Assembly: GCF_002914525.1 (NCBI RefSeq)
Contig: NZ_LODW01000060.1
Span: forward strand, 1 to 64,000
Origin: Rhizobium hidalgonense
Lineage (GTDB): Bacteria > Pseudomonadota > Alphaproteobacteria > Rhizobiales > Rhizobiaceae
Reading direction: 5' to 3'
DNA: 64,000 bases
Both the position numbers and the translations under genes were made by a program. Below are positions 56,430-64,000 of the stretch, piece by piece. Each line of letters begins with the position of its first letter. Positions within the stretch are counted from its first letter, which is position 1. Under the pieces are notes generated by a model that worked only from the letters and a program-made list of their open reading frames with translations, did no database searches and was not told the DNA's origin.

Positions 56430-57152
56430 TTAATTGAGGCTGGCGTATTTCGCCCAGATGCCTTTTTCACCGAGCTTGGCCACGAGCGCCTCGTGCGCCT
56501 GCGCCTCGGACTGGCTGAGGCGCGGGGCAAGCGGGCGGGGCCGCTCGAGCACGGATGCAATTACCACATCCTCTTGCTCCGCCCCGTCGCCGCGACCGTT
56601 CTGACCTGATGTGGCGGTCATGCTCAGGCCGAAAGCTGCCTGCCTGCCGCCGATCATCTCGATATAGACTTCGGCGAGCAGTTCGGAGTCGAGTAGCGCG
56701 CCGTGTTTGGTGCGGTGCGAATTATCGATGCCGTAACGCCGGCAGAGCGCGTCGAGCGAATTCGGCCCCATCGGATGTTTGCGCCGCGCCATCGACAGGG
56801 TATCGACCACCCGCTCCGGCAGGATTGGCGGTAAACCGATCCGCGCGAATTCGGCGTTGATGAAGCCCATGTCGAACGTGGCGTTGTGGGCGATCCACTT
56901 CGCATCACCGAAGAAAGCAAGGATTTCTTCGGCGACATCGGCGAAAGGCTTTTTGTCCTTCAGGAACTCATCGGTGATCCCGTGCACCGCAAGCGCATCC
57001 GGATGAACCTTCTGATCGCCGGGATTGATGAAGATATGAATGACGTTGCCTGTCGGGAAATGGTTGAAGAGCTCGATGCCGCCGATTTCGATGATGCGGT
57101 CGGCGCGGTTGTCGAGGCCAGTGGTTTCCGTATCGAAGATGATTTCACGCAT
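56430..57152 (-). CDS. dnaQ: DNA polymerase III epsilon subunit (proofreading exonuclease)
   Basis: A 240-residue 3'-5' exonuclease. ExoI motif FDTETTGL, ExoII HNATFDMGFIN and ExoIII HRTKHGALLDSELLAEVY are all present. ATG 57152 has GGGAG upstream and overlaps the coaE stop by 8 bases. It ends the ppsR-maf-aroE-coaE-dnaQ run. Confidence 0.96.
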   Translation of the reverse strand: MREIIFDTETTGLDNRADRIIEIGGIELFNHFPTGNVIHIFINPGDQKVHPDALAVHGITDEFLKDKKPFADVAEEILAFFGDAKWIAHNATFDMGFINAEFARIGLPPILPERVVDTLSMARRKHPMGPNSLDALCRRYGIDNSHRTKHGALLDSELLAEVYIEMIGGRQAAFGLSMTATSGQNGRGDGAEQEDVVIASVLERPRPLAPRLSQSEAQAHEALVAKLGEKGIWAKYASLN

Positions 57153-57756
57153 TCCGGAAATCTCCCTTGGCAATTCGTGTTTTAAGGTCGGCGATAATTT
57201 CGAGCACCCGTTCCTTCGTCTCCGCGATACTGCGGCTGCTGTCGATCAGATAATCCGCCCGGCGGCGTTTTTCCGCGTCCGGCGTCTGGCGCGAGAGAAT
57301 CATCTCGAATTTTTCCTTGGTCATGCCGTCGCGCGCAAGCACCCTCTCGCGTTGAATCTGTGGACCGGCGCTGACGACGACGACGACATCCACACTTTCC
57401 CAGGCACTGGTTTCGAAGAGCAGCGGAATATCAAGGACGACCATCTCGGCGCCGGCGGCGCGCTGCCGCTTTAAAAATTCCGTCTCGCGTTTGCGCACCA
57501 GCGGATGGACGATCGCTTCCAGGCGTTTGAAGCCGTCGGGATCAAGCGCCAGCTGACGGCCGAGTTCGTGCCGGTCGACGGCCCCATCCTTCATTGTGCC
57601 GGGAAAGGCGGCATCCACCAGGGGTGCAGCCTCACCGGCATAGAGATCGTGGACCACGGCATCCGAATCATTCAGCGGGATCCCGGCCTCGGCAAAGAGC
57701 TTGCCTGCTGTCGATTTTCCCATTCCGATGGAGCCGGTCAGTCCGATCTTCAGCAT
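57145..57756 (-). CDS. coaE: dephospho-CoA kinase
   Basis: Last step of coenzyme A synthesis, 203 residues. Walker A is GLTGSIGMGKST near residues 5-16; VLDIPLLFE and the lid region are recognisable. ATG 57756 shares one base with the aroE stop. The frame opens further upstream within aroE but without similarity. Confidence 0.96.
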   Translation of the reverse strand: MLKIGLTGSIGMGKSTAGKLFAEAGIPLNDSDAVVHDLYAGEAAPLVDAAFPGTMKDGAVDRHELGRQLALDPDGFKRLEAIVHPLVRKRETEFLKRQRAAGAEMVVLDIPLLFETSAWESVDVVVVVSAGPQIQRERVLARDGMTKEKFEMILSRQTPDAEKRRRADYLIDSSRSIAETKERVLEIIADLKTRIAKGDFRNA

Positions 57757-58613
57757 CAGTGGGCTTCCATATCGGCGATGATCAGCGCGCGCAGTGTCGC
57801 GTCGACGACAGGACGCAGGCCGAACCATTTTTCGAATCCCGGCACGGCCTGATGCAGCAGCATGCCGAGACCATCGACCGTGGAAAATCCCTGCTCTTGC
57901 GCCTGTGCCAGGATCGGCGTCGTCAAGGGGATATAGACGATGTCGGTGACGACGGCATCGGCTGCAAGCGGGGTGAAATCGAGCTGCGGCGCCGCCTCGC
58001 CATCCATGCCGAGCGACGTGGTATTGATGAAGAGGCCGGCGCCTTTCATGACCTCGGCAAGCGCACCGGCGGGATGGGCTTGAACCTTTGGACCAAAGCG
58101 ATCGGCCAGTTCACGGGCGCGTTCGACGGTGCGGTTGACGACGTGGATCGTCTTGAAACCGCGGTCACGAACCGCCTGGATGATCGCCCGGCTGGCGCCG
58201 CCGGCGCCAAAGACGACCGCTGTGTCATGCCGGTCCCAGCCGCGATGGCGTTCGTCGAGATTGGCAGTGAAGCCGCGGCCATCGGTATTCGTCGCATGGA
58301 GAATGCCATTCTCCAGCCAGAGCGTGTTCGACGCGCCGAGCTCGCGCGATAGTTCGTCCGGCTTGTCGGCGAGACGGAAAGCCAGTTCCTTGTGGGGAAT
58401 GGTGACATTGCCGCCAGCAAAGCCGGAGCTGCCATCCTTCAGCGTTGCAATGAAGTCGGCAAAGGCTTCGGGTGCGACTTCATGGGCGCGGTAGCTGCCT
58501 GGCAGGCCAAGCGTCTCCAGCCAGTATCCGTGGATCAACGGCGAGCGCGAATGCTTGACCGGAAAGCCCGTGACAAACGCTTTCGGGCCCAATGTTTCAC
58601 GTGAATCACCCAT
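57756..58613 (-). CDS. aroE: shikimate dehydrogenase
   Basis: NADPH-dependent reduction of 3-dehydroshikimate in aromatic amino acid synthesis, 285 residues. Substrate site residues lie in GFPVKHSRSPLIHGYW and NVTIPHKE, the cofactor loop is GAGGASRA, and the NADP-specific NRT follows. Its first codons contain a parS-like sequence. It overlaps maf by 8 bases. Confidence 0.96.
   Translation of the reverse strand: MGDSRETLGPKAFVTGFPVKHSRSPLIHGYWLETLGLPGSYRAHEVAPEAFADFIATLKDGSSGFAGGNVTIPHKELAFRLADKPDELSRELGASNTLWLENGILHATNTDGRGFTANLDERHRGWDRHDTAVVFGAGGASRAIIQAVRDRGFKTIHVVNRTVERARELADRFGPKVQAHPAGALAEVMKGAGLFINTTSLGMDGEAAPQLDFTPLAADAVVTDIVYIPLTTPILAQAQEQGFSTVDGLGMLLHQAVPGFEKWFGLRPVVDATLRALIIADMEAH
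58593..58608. promoter_or_regulatory. parS-like ParB-binding site (one mismatch) at the maf-aroE junction
   Basis: TGTTTCACGTGAATCA differs from the consensus TGTTTCACGTGAAACA at one base. It lies within codons 2-7 of aroE and includes the maf stop codon. Its location about 1.5 kb from the proposed origin, near where parAB usually lie in this group, supports a centromere role. Confidence 0.7.
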
Positions 58614-59205
58614 CGATCGCTCCGAGGTCTCGCAATTTTTTTAAGAGCGGCAGCATCGGCAGGCCGAGAATGGTGAAATAATCACCCTCAATCTTCTCGA
58701 AGAGCTGAATGCCTTCCCCCTCCAACTGATAGGCGCCGACGCTTGAAAGCGCTTTGTCGCCGACCCGCGCCAGGTGCCTGGCAATGAAATCCGCCGTCAA
58801 CGGCCGCATCGTCAATTCCGCGTGGGCGAGATGTTGCCACAGAACCGCGCCGTTGCTGACGATCGCGACGGCGCTATTCAACCGATGGGTCACGCCGGAA
58901 AGAGCCTCGAGGTGATTGGCGGCGTCGGCCATATCGCGCGGCTTGTGGAAAACGCGGTCGCCGAGCGACATTGTCTGATCCGAGCCGATCACCAGGCTGT
59001 CCGGAAAACGGCTGCTGACATCCTCAGCTTTGGCCTTGGCCAGGACGAGGGCCACCGCATCCGGTGTTGCGCCGGCTTTTTCCAACGGTGCTTCGACCGC
59101 TCTTTCATCGATCCTTGCGGCACGCGCCTCGAAGGATAGACCGGCATTTTCCATCAGCATCCGCCGAAAGGGGCTCGACGATGCAAGGATGAGTTTCTGC
59201 GTCAT
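58606..59205 (-). CDS. maf: Maf family nucleotide pyrophosphatase
   Basis: A 199-residue house-cleaning nucleotide pyrophosphatase. The N-terminus LILASSSPFRRMLM is the Maf signature, and VIGSDQTMSLGDRVFHKP and GAYQLEGEGIQLFEKIEGD follow. It is between ppsR and aroE, the usual place near hemE in alphaproteobacteria. Confidence 0.92.
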   Translation of the reverse strand: MTQKLILASSSPFRRMLMENAGLSFEARAARIDERAVEAPLEKAGATPDAVALVLAKAKAEDVSSRFPDSLVIGSDQTMSLGDRVFHKPRDMADAANHLEALSGVTHRLNSAVAIVSNGAVLWQHLAHAELTMRPLTADFIARHLARVGDKALSSVGAYQLEGEGIQLFEKIEGDYFTILGLPMLPLLKKLRDLGAIDG

Positions 59206-59238
59206 GGATTCCTCGAAGGTCCGGCTGCCGGTCAGCGC

Positions 59239-60060
59239 TTAGCGCAGCTTTGGGCGCAGGGCAACGATTGCCGCGGCGGTTTCCTCGATGGAGCGGCGAG
59301 TCACGTCGATCAGCGGCCAGTTATGGCGGGCGCAGAGCGAGCGGGCATATTTCAGCTCCTCGGAGATCGCGGCGCGATCGGTATAGTGCTCGCGATCGAA
59401 GCCATGCGTTGCGCCGAGTATGCGATTTTCCCGCACCTGGGAAATGCGGTCGGTGGTAGCGATCAGGCAGACGATCAGCGGTTTGCTCGCAATGAACAGG
59501 CTTTCCGGCAAAGGCACGCCATAAACGATCGGAATGTTCGCCGTCTTGATGCCGCGGTTGGCGAGGTAGATGCTGGTCGGGGTTTTCGACGTACGGCTGA
59601 TGCCGATGATGACGACATCGGCATCATTATAATCGTCCGGCATCTGGCCGTCGTCGTGATCCATGGTGAAATTCAGCGCCTCGATGCGCGCGAAATAGCC
59701 GGCATTCATGACATGTTGGGCGCCGACCCGACGACGCGACGGGGCGCCGAGATAGATCTGAAACGCATTCATGACCGGCTCCAGCACGTTCACCGAGGCG
59801 ACGCCCATCTCGACACAGCGCTCATCGATCAGGCTCGCAAGTTCCCGGTCGACGATCGTATAGAGCACGATACCGGGGGCGTCGTCGATCGCCTGCAGAA
59901 CCGGAAGCAGCTGCTTGCGGTTGCGGATCAGCGGATAGACATGTTCGATCGGCTGAGCGGCCCGGAACTGCGCCGATGCGGCGCGGCCGGCGGAGATCAG
60001 AGTCTCTCCCGTTGAGTCAGAAATCAGATGTAGATGAAAGAAGTTCGTTCTGTTCTCCAC
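59239..60060 (-). CDS. pyruvate,phosphate dikinase / PEP synthase regulatory protein (DUF299)
   Basis: A 273-residue DUF299 bifunctional kinase/pyrophosphorylase that switches PPDK or PEP synthase by threonine phosphorylation. The nucleotide-binding loop GISRTSKT is at 153-160. It corresponds in position to the gene called RP001 next to the Caulobacter origin. The start is GTG 60060. It is first in a - strand run reading away from the origin. Confidence 0.92.
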   Translation of the reverse strand: MENRTNFFHLHLISDSTGETLISAGRAASAQFRAAQPIEHVYPLIRNRKQLLPVLQAIDDAPGIVLYTIVDRELASLIDERCVEMGVASVNVLEPVMNAFQIYLGAPSRRRVGAQHVMNAGYFARIEALNFTMDHDDGQMPDDYNDADVVIIGISRTSKTPTSIYLANRGIKTANIPIVYGVPLPESLFIASKPLIVCLIATTDRISQVRENRILGATHGFDREHYTDRAAISEELKYARSLCARHNWPLIDVTRRSIEETAAAIVALRPKLR

Positions 60061-60145
60061 GCTATTTTCCGCTGCCTGTTGAAAAGACTGGATGAAACAG
60101 AGCTAAGGCGGCGAGGCCGCTTCCGGCAAGGGAAAACATGCCCCC

Positions 60146-60154
60146 TTATCCACA
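60146..60154 (+). promoter_or_regulatory. DnaA box 1
   Basis: Exact TTATCCACA on the + strand. Confidence 0.85.
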
Positions 60155-60187
60155 TTTCGAATTTTGCCGATCGGTTTCGGCCGCCCC

Positions 60188-60196
60188 TGTGGACAA
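60188..60196 (-). promoter_or_regulatory. DnaA box 2 (one mismatch)
   Basis: Reads TTGTCCACA on the minus strand, one base from TTATCCACA. Confidence 0.65.
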
Positions 60197-60234
60197 TGTG
60201 GAGCAGGTTGATTTGTCGAGACGAGGTCCACAGC

Positions 60235-60243
60235 TTATCCACA
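60235..60243 (+). promoter_or_regulatory. DnaA box 3
   Basis: Exact TTATCCACA on the + strand, 11 bases centre to centre from the weaker AGGTCCACA at 60224-60232. Confidence 0.85.
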
Positions 60244-60424
60244 GCTGCGCAAAAAATCGTCCGTGCAGAAGAGTTTGGAATCATTTTCAGATTCAGCGTC
60301 TCCCCAAACTTTCGATGAGCTAGCAAAATCCTTCCGATATTTTTTGCGGGTGCGCGACAAATGGCATCGGCGGTGGATGGATTTTAATCCTTGATAGACA
60401 CCGACTCTAAGAAATAGAAACCTT

Positions 60425-60439
60425 TTAAAATATCTTTGA
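60425..60439 (+). promoter_or_regulatory. possible CtrA site before hemE
   Basis: TTAA-N7-TTGA, one base off the CtrA consensus TTAA-N7-TTAA, inside the A/T-rich part of the proposed origin. In Caulobacter CtrA binds the origin and blocks initiation. A single near-match in A/T-rich DNA is weak evidence. Confidence 0.3.
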
Positions 60440-60460
60440 TTTTTTATAGGGAAGAACCGC

Positions 60461-61507
60461 TTGAGCGACACGCGCCGAAAGATCATGAGGGTTCTCGACG
60501 GCGAAAGCCTCTCTCCTCCGCCTCTCTGGCTGATGAGACAGGCGGGACGCTACCTTCCTGAATATCGGGAGATACGGGCGAAGGCCGGAAGTTTCCTCGA
60601 TCTCTGTTACACACCTGATTACGCCGTCGAAGTGACATTGCAGCCGATCCGCCGTTATGGCTTCGACGCCGCCATTCTGTTTTCCGATATCCTTGTCATT
60701 CCCGACGCGATGAAGCGGAATGTCCGGTTCACCGAGGGCCATGGGCCGGAGATGGATCCGATCGATGAAGCCGGTATCGGGCGATTGAATGGCGAAGAGG
60801 TTGTCGATTATCTCCAGCCGGTTCTGGAGACGGTCCGACGCTTGCGCCACGAGCTGCCGACCGAAACCACACTGCTCGGCTTCTGCGGCGCGCCCTGGAC
60901 GGTTGCGACCTATATGATCGCCGGCCACGGCACGCCGGATCAGGCTCCTGCCCGTCTTTTCGCCTACAAACATCCACGCGCCTTTGAACATTTGCTGATG
61001 CTGCTTGCCGATGTCTCGGCCGATTATCTCGTCGCTCAGATCGATGCCGGCGCCGATGCCGTGCAGATTTTCGATTCCTGGGCCGGTGTTCTCGGCGAGA
61101 GGGAGTTCGAGGCCTTCGCGATCCGGCCGGTTGCGCGAATGATCGCTTCGGTCAAATCGCAGCGGCCGCATGCGCGGATCATCGCCTTCGCCAAGGGCGC
61201 AGGTTACCAGCTGAAGCACTATCGCCAAAAGACCGGCGCCGATGCGATCGGCCTCGACTGGTCGGTGCCTTTGGCCTTCGCCGCCGAGCTTCAGAAGGAC
61301 GGACCGGTCCAGGGCAATCTCGATCCGATGCGCGTCGTTGCCGGCGGCCGGGCGCTGGAAGAGGGTATTGACGATATTCTGCAGCATCTCGGCCAAGGAC
61401 CGCTGATCTTCAATCTCGGCCACGGCATCACGCCGCAGGCCGACCCCGAGCATGTGCGCCTGCTGGTTGATCGCGTCCGCGGCGGCCAGGTGACAAGCGG
61501 GAAGTGA
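60461..61507 (+). CDS. hemE: uroporphyrinogen decarboxylase
   Basis: Fifth step of heme synthesis, 348 residues. The N-terminal signature PPLWLMRQAGRYLPEYRE and GFCGAPWTVATYM, QIFDSWAG are clear. The start is TTG 60461 with AGGGAAG upstream; ATG 60485 is a shorter alternative that would still keep the signature. It borders the predicted origin. Confidence 0.96.
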   Translation: MSDTRRKIMRVLDGESLSPPPLWLMRQAGRYLPEYREIRAKAGSFLDLCYTPDYAVEVTLQPIRRYGFDAAILFSDILVIPDAMKRNVRFTEGHGPEMDPIDEAGIGRLNGEEVVDYLQPVLETVRRLRHELPTETTLLGFCGAPWTVATYMIAGHGTPDQAPARLFAYKHPRAFEHLLMLLADVSADYLVAQIDAGADAVQIFDSWAGVLGEREFEAFAIRPVARMIASVKSQRPHARIIAFAKGAGYQLKHYRQKTGADAIGLDWSVPLAFAAELQKDGPVQGNLDPMRVVAGGRALEEGIDDILQHLGQGPLIFNLGHGITPQADPEHVRLLVDRVRGGQVTSGK

Positions 61508-61509
61508 CG

Positions 61510-62046
61510 ATGGAAAGACAGACCGATCTCAGGCCTGGCGTTTATGCCCGCCGGCGCGCCCATTTTGCGCTGGCCTTCTTCGCGCTGATGGCGGTCGGGC
61601 TTTTCGCCTGGAACCCCGATAATCTCTATCTCTGGATCAAGGCGCTCCACATCATCGCGGTGATTTCCTGGATGGCCGGGTTGTTCTATATGCCGCGGCT
61701 GTTCATTTACCACACCGATGCCGAACCGGGTTCGGTGCAATCGGAAACCTTCAAGGTGATGGAGCGGCGGCTGCTGCGAATCATCATGACGCCGGCGATG
61801 ATGCTGACCTGGATTTTCGGGCTCTATCTCGCCTGGTCGGTCTATGGATTCCAGGGCGGCTGGCTGCATGCGAAGATCGGCCTCGTCGTGCTGTTGACCG
61901 GCGTTCATATGTTCTTCAGCCGTGCCGTCAGAGCCTTCGAACGGGATGAAAATCGCCGTTCCGCGCGCTATTGGCGCTTCATGAACGAAGCGCCAACCTT
62001 GCTGATGATCGTGATCGTAATCCTCGTGGTGGTGAAGCCGTTCTGA
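61510..62046 (+). CDS. hemJ: protoporphyrinogen oxidase HemJ
   Basis: A 178-residue membrane protein with four or five helices; HemJ oxidises protoporphyrinogen IX, so it acts in the same pathway as HemE beside it. The conserved His is in KALHIIAVISWMAGLFYMPRLF (His47), and the family's C-terminal RFMNEAPTLLMI is present. ATG 61510 has GGGAAG upstream; GTG 61504 overlapping the hemE stop is an alternative. Confidence 0.93.
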   Translation: MERQTDLRPGVYARRRAHFALAFFALMAVGLFAWNPDNLYLWIKALHIIAVISWMAGLFYMPRLFIYHTDAEPGSVQSETFKVMERRLLRIIMTPAMMLTWIFGLYLAWSVYGFQGGWLHAKIGLVVLLTGVHMFFSRAVRAFERDENRRSARYWRFMNEAPTLLMIVIVILVVVKPF

Positions 62047-62244
62047 GGCGAAAATCGCCCTCAGGTTAAATTTGCTTCATTTTAAGCAGCCCTCTTGCGG
62101 CGGCGATCACGAGTCGCTATTTTCCGCGCATCTCATCTACGTGGCATGTGTGTAGAGTTCAGTCGTCTGCGAGCCCTTCGCAGTACCGAAAACGACCCAA
62201 CATCGCCTTTCCCCTTCGAAATTGAAAAGAGTATTGGTCACTTC
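62044..62244 (+). promoter_or_regulatory. hemJ-rho intergenic region and rho leader
   Basis: A short hairpin TGAGGCGA/TCGCCCTCA at the hemJ stop (62044-62063) may end or process the hem transcript. The remaining 180 bp before rho has no recognised gene; a frame in phase with rho is open from 62095 but is not conserved-looking. A long leader fits the known autoregulation of rho in other bacteria. Confidence 0.35.
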
Positions 62245-63510
62245 ATGGCTGAAATGAAGCTTCAGGAACTTAAGAGCAAATCCCCGACCGATCTTCTGGC
62301 TTTCGCCGAATCGCTCGAGGTCGAGAATGCCAGCACAATGCGCAAGCAGGAGCTGATGTTTGCCATCCTCAAAATGCTCGCCAGCCAGGATGTCGAAATT
62401 ATCGGCGAAGGGGTCGTCGAGGTGTTGCAGGACGGGTTTGGCTTCCTGCGTTCGGCCAACGCGAACTATCTGCCGGGTCCTGACGATATCTATATCTCCC
62501 CGTCGCAGATCCGCCGTTTCTCGCTGAAAACTGGCGATACGGTGGAAGGGCCAATCCGCGGACCGAAGGAAGGCGAGCGCTATTTCGCGCTGCTGAAGGT
62601 CAACACCATCAATTTCGACGATCCGGAAAAGATCCGTCACAAGGTTCATTTCGACAATTTGACGCCGCTCTACCCGAACGAGCGCTTCAAGATGGAACTC
62701 GATATCCCCACCTCCAAGGATCTGTCGCCGCGGGTGATCGACCTGGTGGCGCCGCTCGGCAAGGGCCAGCGCGGATTGATCGTCGCGCCGCCGCGCACCG
62801 GTAAGACCGTGCTGCTGCAGAATATCGCCCATTCGATCACGGCAAATCATCCGGAATGCTATCTCATCGTCCTGCTGATCGACGAACGGCCTGAGGAAGT
62901 GACCGACATGCAGCGCTCCGTCCGCGGCGAGGTCATCTCCTCGACCTTCGACGAACCGGCTGTGCGCCACGTGCAGGTGGCGGAGATGGTCATCGAAAAG
63001 GCCAAGCGCCTTGTCGAGCATGGCCGCGACGTCGTCATCCTGCTCGATTCGATCACGCGTCTCGGCCGCGCCTACAACACGGTCGTTCCCTCCTCCGGTA
63101 AGGTCCTGACCGGCGGTGTCGATGCCAACGCGCTGCAGCGCCCGAAGCGTTTCTTCGGTGCCGCCCGTAATATCGAGGAAGGCGGTTCGCTGACCATTAT
63201 CGCGACGGCGCTGATCGATACCGGCAGCCGCATGGACGAAGTCATCTTCGAAGAGTTCAAGGGTACCGGCAACTCGGAAATCGTCCTCGACCGTAAGGTC
63301 GCCGACAAGCGGATCTTCCCTGCGATGGATATCCTCAAGTCCGGCACGCGTAAGGAAGACCTGCTCGTTCCGCGCCAGGATCTGCAGAAGATCTTCGTCC
63401 TTCGCCGCATTCTGGCGCCGATGGGCACGACGGATGCGATCGAGTTCTTGATCGACAAGCTCAAGCAGACGAAGAACAATTCGGATTTCTTCGACTCGAT
63501 GAATACATAA
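62245..63510 (+). CDS. rho: transcription termination factor Rho
   Basis: Hexameric RNA helicase that ends transcription, 421 residues, the usual size. The N-terminal RNA-binding domain includes GFGFLRSANANYLPGPDDIYIS, Walker A is APPRTGKT at 181-188, Walker B is VVILLDSITR, and the Q-loop region GGVDANALQRPKRFFGAARN follows. ATG 62245 gives the common N-terminus; the ribosome binding site is weak. Confidence 0.98.
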   Translation: MAEMKLQELKSKSPTDLLAFAESLEVENASTMRKQELMFAILKMLASQDVEIIGEGVVEVLQDGFGFLRSANANYLPGPDDIYISPSQIRRFSLKTGDTVEGPIRGPKEGERYFALLKVNTINFDDPEKIRHKVHFDNLTPLYPNERFKMELDIPTSKDLSPRVIDLVAPLGKGQRGLIVAPPRTGKTVLLQNIAHSITANHPECYLIVLLIDERPEEVTDMQRSVRGEVISSTFDEPAVRHVQVAEMVIEKAKRLVEHGRDVVILLDSITRLGRAYNTVVPSSGKVLTGGVDANALQRPKRFFGAARNIEEGGSLTIIATALIDTGSRMDEVIFEEFKGTGNSEIVLDRKVADKRIFPAMDILKSGTRKEDLLVPRQDLQKIFVLRRILAPMGTTDAIEFLIDKLKQTKNNSDFFDSMNT

Positions 63511-63534
63511 TCCTTAGCCGGATTCATCCTACAG

Positions 63535-63572
63535 AAGCTGGAGGCATCCGAACGATGTCGCCAGCTTTTCTA
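63535..63572 (+). terminator. likely intrinsic terminator of rho
   Basis: AAGCTGG (63535-63541) pairs with CCAGCTT (63561-63567) as part of a longer imperfect stem, followed by TTCTATTT. Confidence 0.6.
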
Positions 63573-63612
63573 TTTAGCAGGATCGATTCGGGCTCGAACC
63601 GAAACAGGCGAT

Positions 63613-64000
63613 ATGGCCATTTTGCATCATACGATCTTTGCGTTATCGAGCGGTGCCACTCCCGCAGGTGTTTCGGTCGTTCGAATCAGCGGCCCGTTGA
63701 CCAAGGACATTTTGGTCAGGCTCGTCGGAGCGGTCCCGGCGGCACGATATGCAGCGCGGCGAACGATTCGGACTCGTAACAATCAGCCGATCGACAACGG
63801 CCTGGTGTTGTTTTTTCCTGCTCCACACTCGTTTACCGGCGAAGACGTCGCCGAACTGCAGTTGCACGGCAGCAAAGCCGTGCTGGCGGCGTTGTTTGAC
63901 ACGCTTGGTGAACTTTCAGGCGTTCGGATGGCGGTTGAGGGTGAGTTCTCCCGCCGGGCTTTTGAAAATGGCAAGCTTGATCTGGTCGAAGTCGAAGGCC
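63613..64000 (+). CDS. mnmE: tRNA modification GTPase MnmE (TrmE), N-terminal part
   Basis: The first 129 codons of mnmE, running off the window end. The N-terminus reads ILHHTIFALSSGATPAGVSVVRISGP, followed by PHSFTGEDVAELQLHGS and GEFSRRAFENGKLDLVEVEG, which form the tetrahydrofolate-binding domain; the GTPase domain lies beyond the window. With MnmG (GidA), expected next, it modifies wobble uridines. A frame in another phase from 63555 is a shadow. The frame is open to the last base. Confidence 0.93.
   Translation, partial: MAILHHTIFALSSGATPAGVSVVRISGPLTKDILVRLVGAVPAARYAARRTIRTRNNQPIDNGLVLFFPAPHSFTGEDVAELQLHGSKAVLAALFDTLGELSGVRMAVEGEFSRRAFENGKLDLVEVEG

Larger units (their letters stand above)
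60061..60460. other. chromosomal replication origin (oriC), predicted
   Basis: This 400-bp gene-free gap between the DUF299 gene and hemE holds two exact DnaA boxes TTATCCACA (60146-60154, 60235-60243), an inverted TTGTCCACA (60188-60196), a weaker AGGTCCACA (60224-60232), and an A/T-rich segment at about 60400-60455 suited to unwinding. GANTC sites occur at 60278, 60290 and 60403. Flanking genes read outward on both sides. The Caulobacter origin lies between hemE and the same gene, and the S. meliloti origin is next to hemE. Confidence 0.88.

Noticed and set aside
63555..63779. 74-codon frame after rho
   Set aside because: It overlaps the true mnmE frame starting at 63613 in another phase and has no similarity to a known protein.

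Overview
The window is a stretch of ordinary, densely coded, high-GC alphaproteobacterial chromosome. Its gene content and gene order fit the Rhizobium etli / R. leguminosarum group: ChvG/ChvI, RegB/RegA (ActS/ActR), a kinase-domain-only HPr kinase, a DivL-type tyrosine kinase, trpFBA-accD-folC, and the block ppsR/maf/aroE/coaE/dnaQ next to hemE/hemJ/rho/mnmE. This assignment rests on recognised protein families and synteny; no database search was possible. I saw no insertion sequence, prophage, CRISPR array, rRNA or tRNA gene.

Layout. 0.35-4.8 kb holds hrpB and the redox two-component pair regB-regA, then mmcB (-) and an L,D-transpeptidase lipoprotein. 6.3-13.0 kb (- strand) holds malate synthase G, a cytochrome P450, a DUF1402 secreted protein and hslVU. 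13.2-18.7 kb (+) is the histidine operon hisB-DUF2628-hisH-two small unknown genes-hisA-hisF-hisE-coaA. 18.7-21.5 kb (-) carries alkB, arfB and pckA. 21.9-25.8 kb (+) is the envelope-stress/PTS signalling cluster chvI-chvG-hprK-EIIA-HPr. 25.9-39.5 kb (+) carries ahcY, divL, a tsaE-amgK fusion, murU, addB, addA and trxA. 39.6-48.6 kb (-) carries folC, accD, trpA, trpB, trpF, a YgjP-like peptidase, DUF2852, a polyhydroxybutyrate depolymerase and a fumarylacetoacetate-hydrolase family enzyme. 48.8-49.7 kb (+) has DUF2218 and a nitroreductase. 49.8-55.1 kb (-) has gyrB, an XRE regulator, an Smr-domain protein, mltA and a Tim44-like protein. 55.3-56.4 kb (+) has fxsA and secB. 56.4-60.1 kb (-) is dnaQ-coaE-aroE-maf-ppsR, and 60.5-64.0 kb (+) is hemE-hemJ-rho-mnmE (cut by the window end).

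The most informative non-coding region is the 400 bp between ppsR and hemE. It has two exact DnaA boxes (TTATCCACA), one near-exact inverted box, an A/T-rich stretch, three GANTC sites and a TTAA-N7-TTGA motif, and genes on both sides read away from it. By position and content it is the chromosomal replication origin, as in Caulobacter and Sinorhizobium meliloti. A parS-like ParB site with one mismatch straddles the maf stop and aroE start 1.5 kb away, and a two-mismatch copy lies near pckA. Other points of interest are the DivL kinase with Tyr in place of the phospho-accepting His, the TsaE-AmgK fusion followed directly by MurU (tRNA modification joined to peptidoglycan recycling), an AccD that has lost three of four zinc-ribbon cysteines, a perfect palindromic operator before ahcY, and two unknown small genes inside the his operon.
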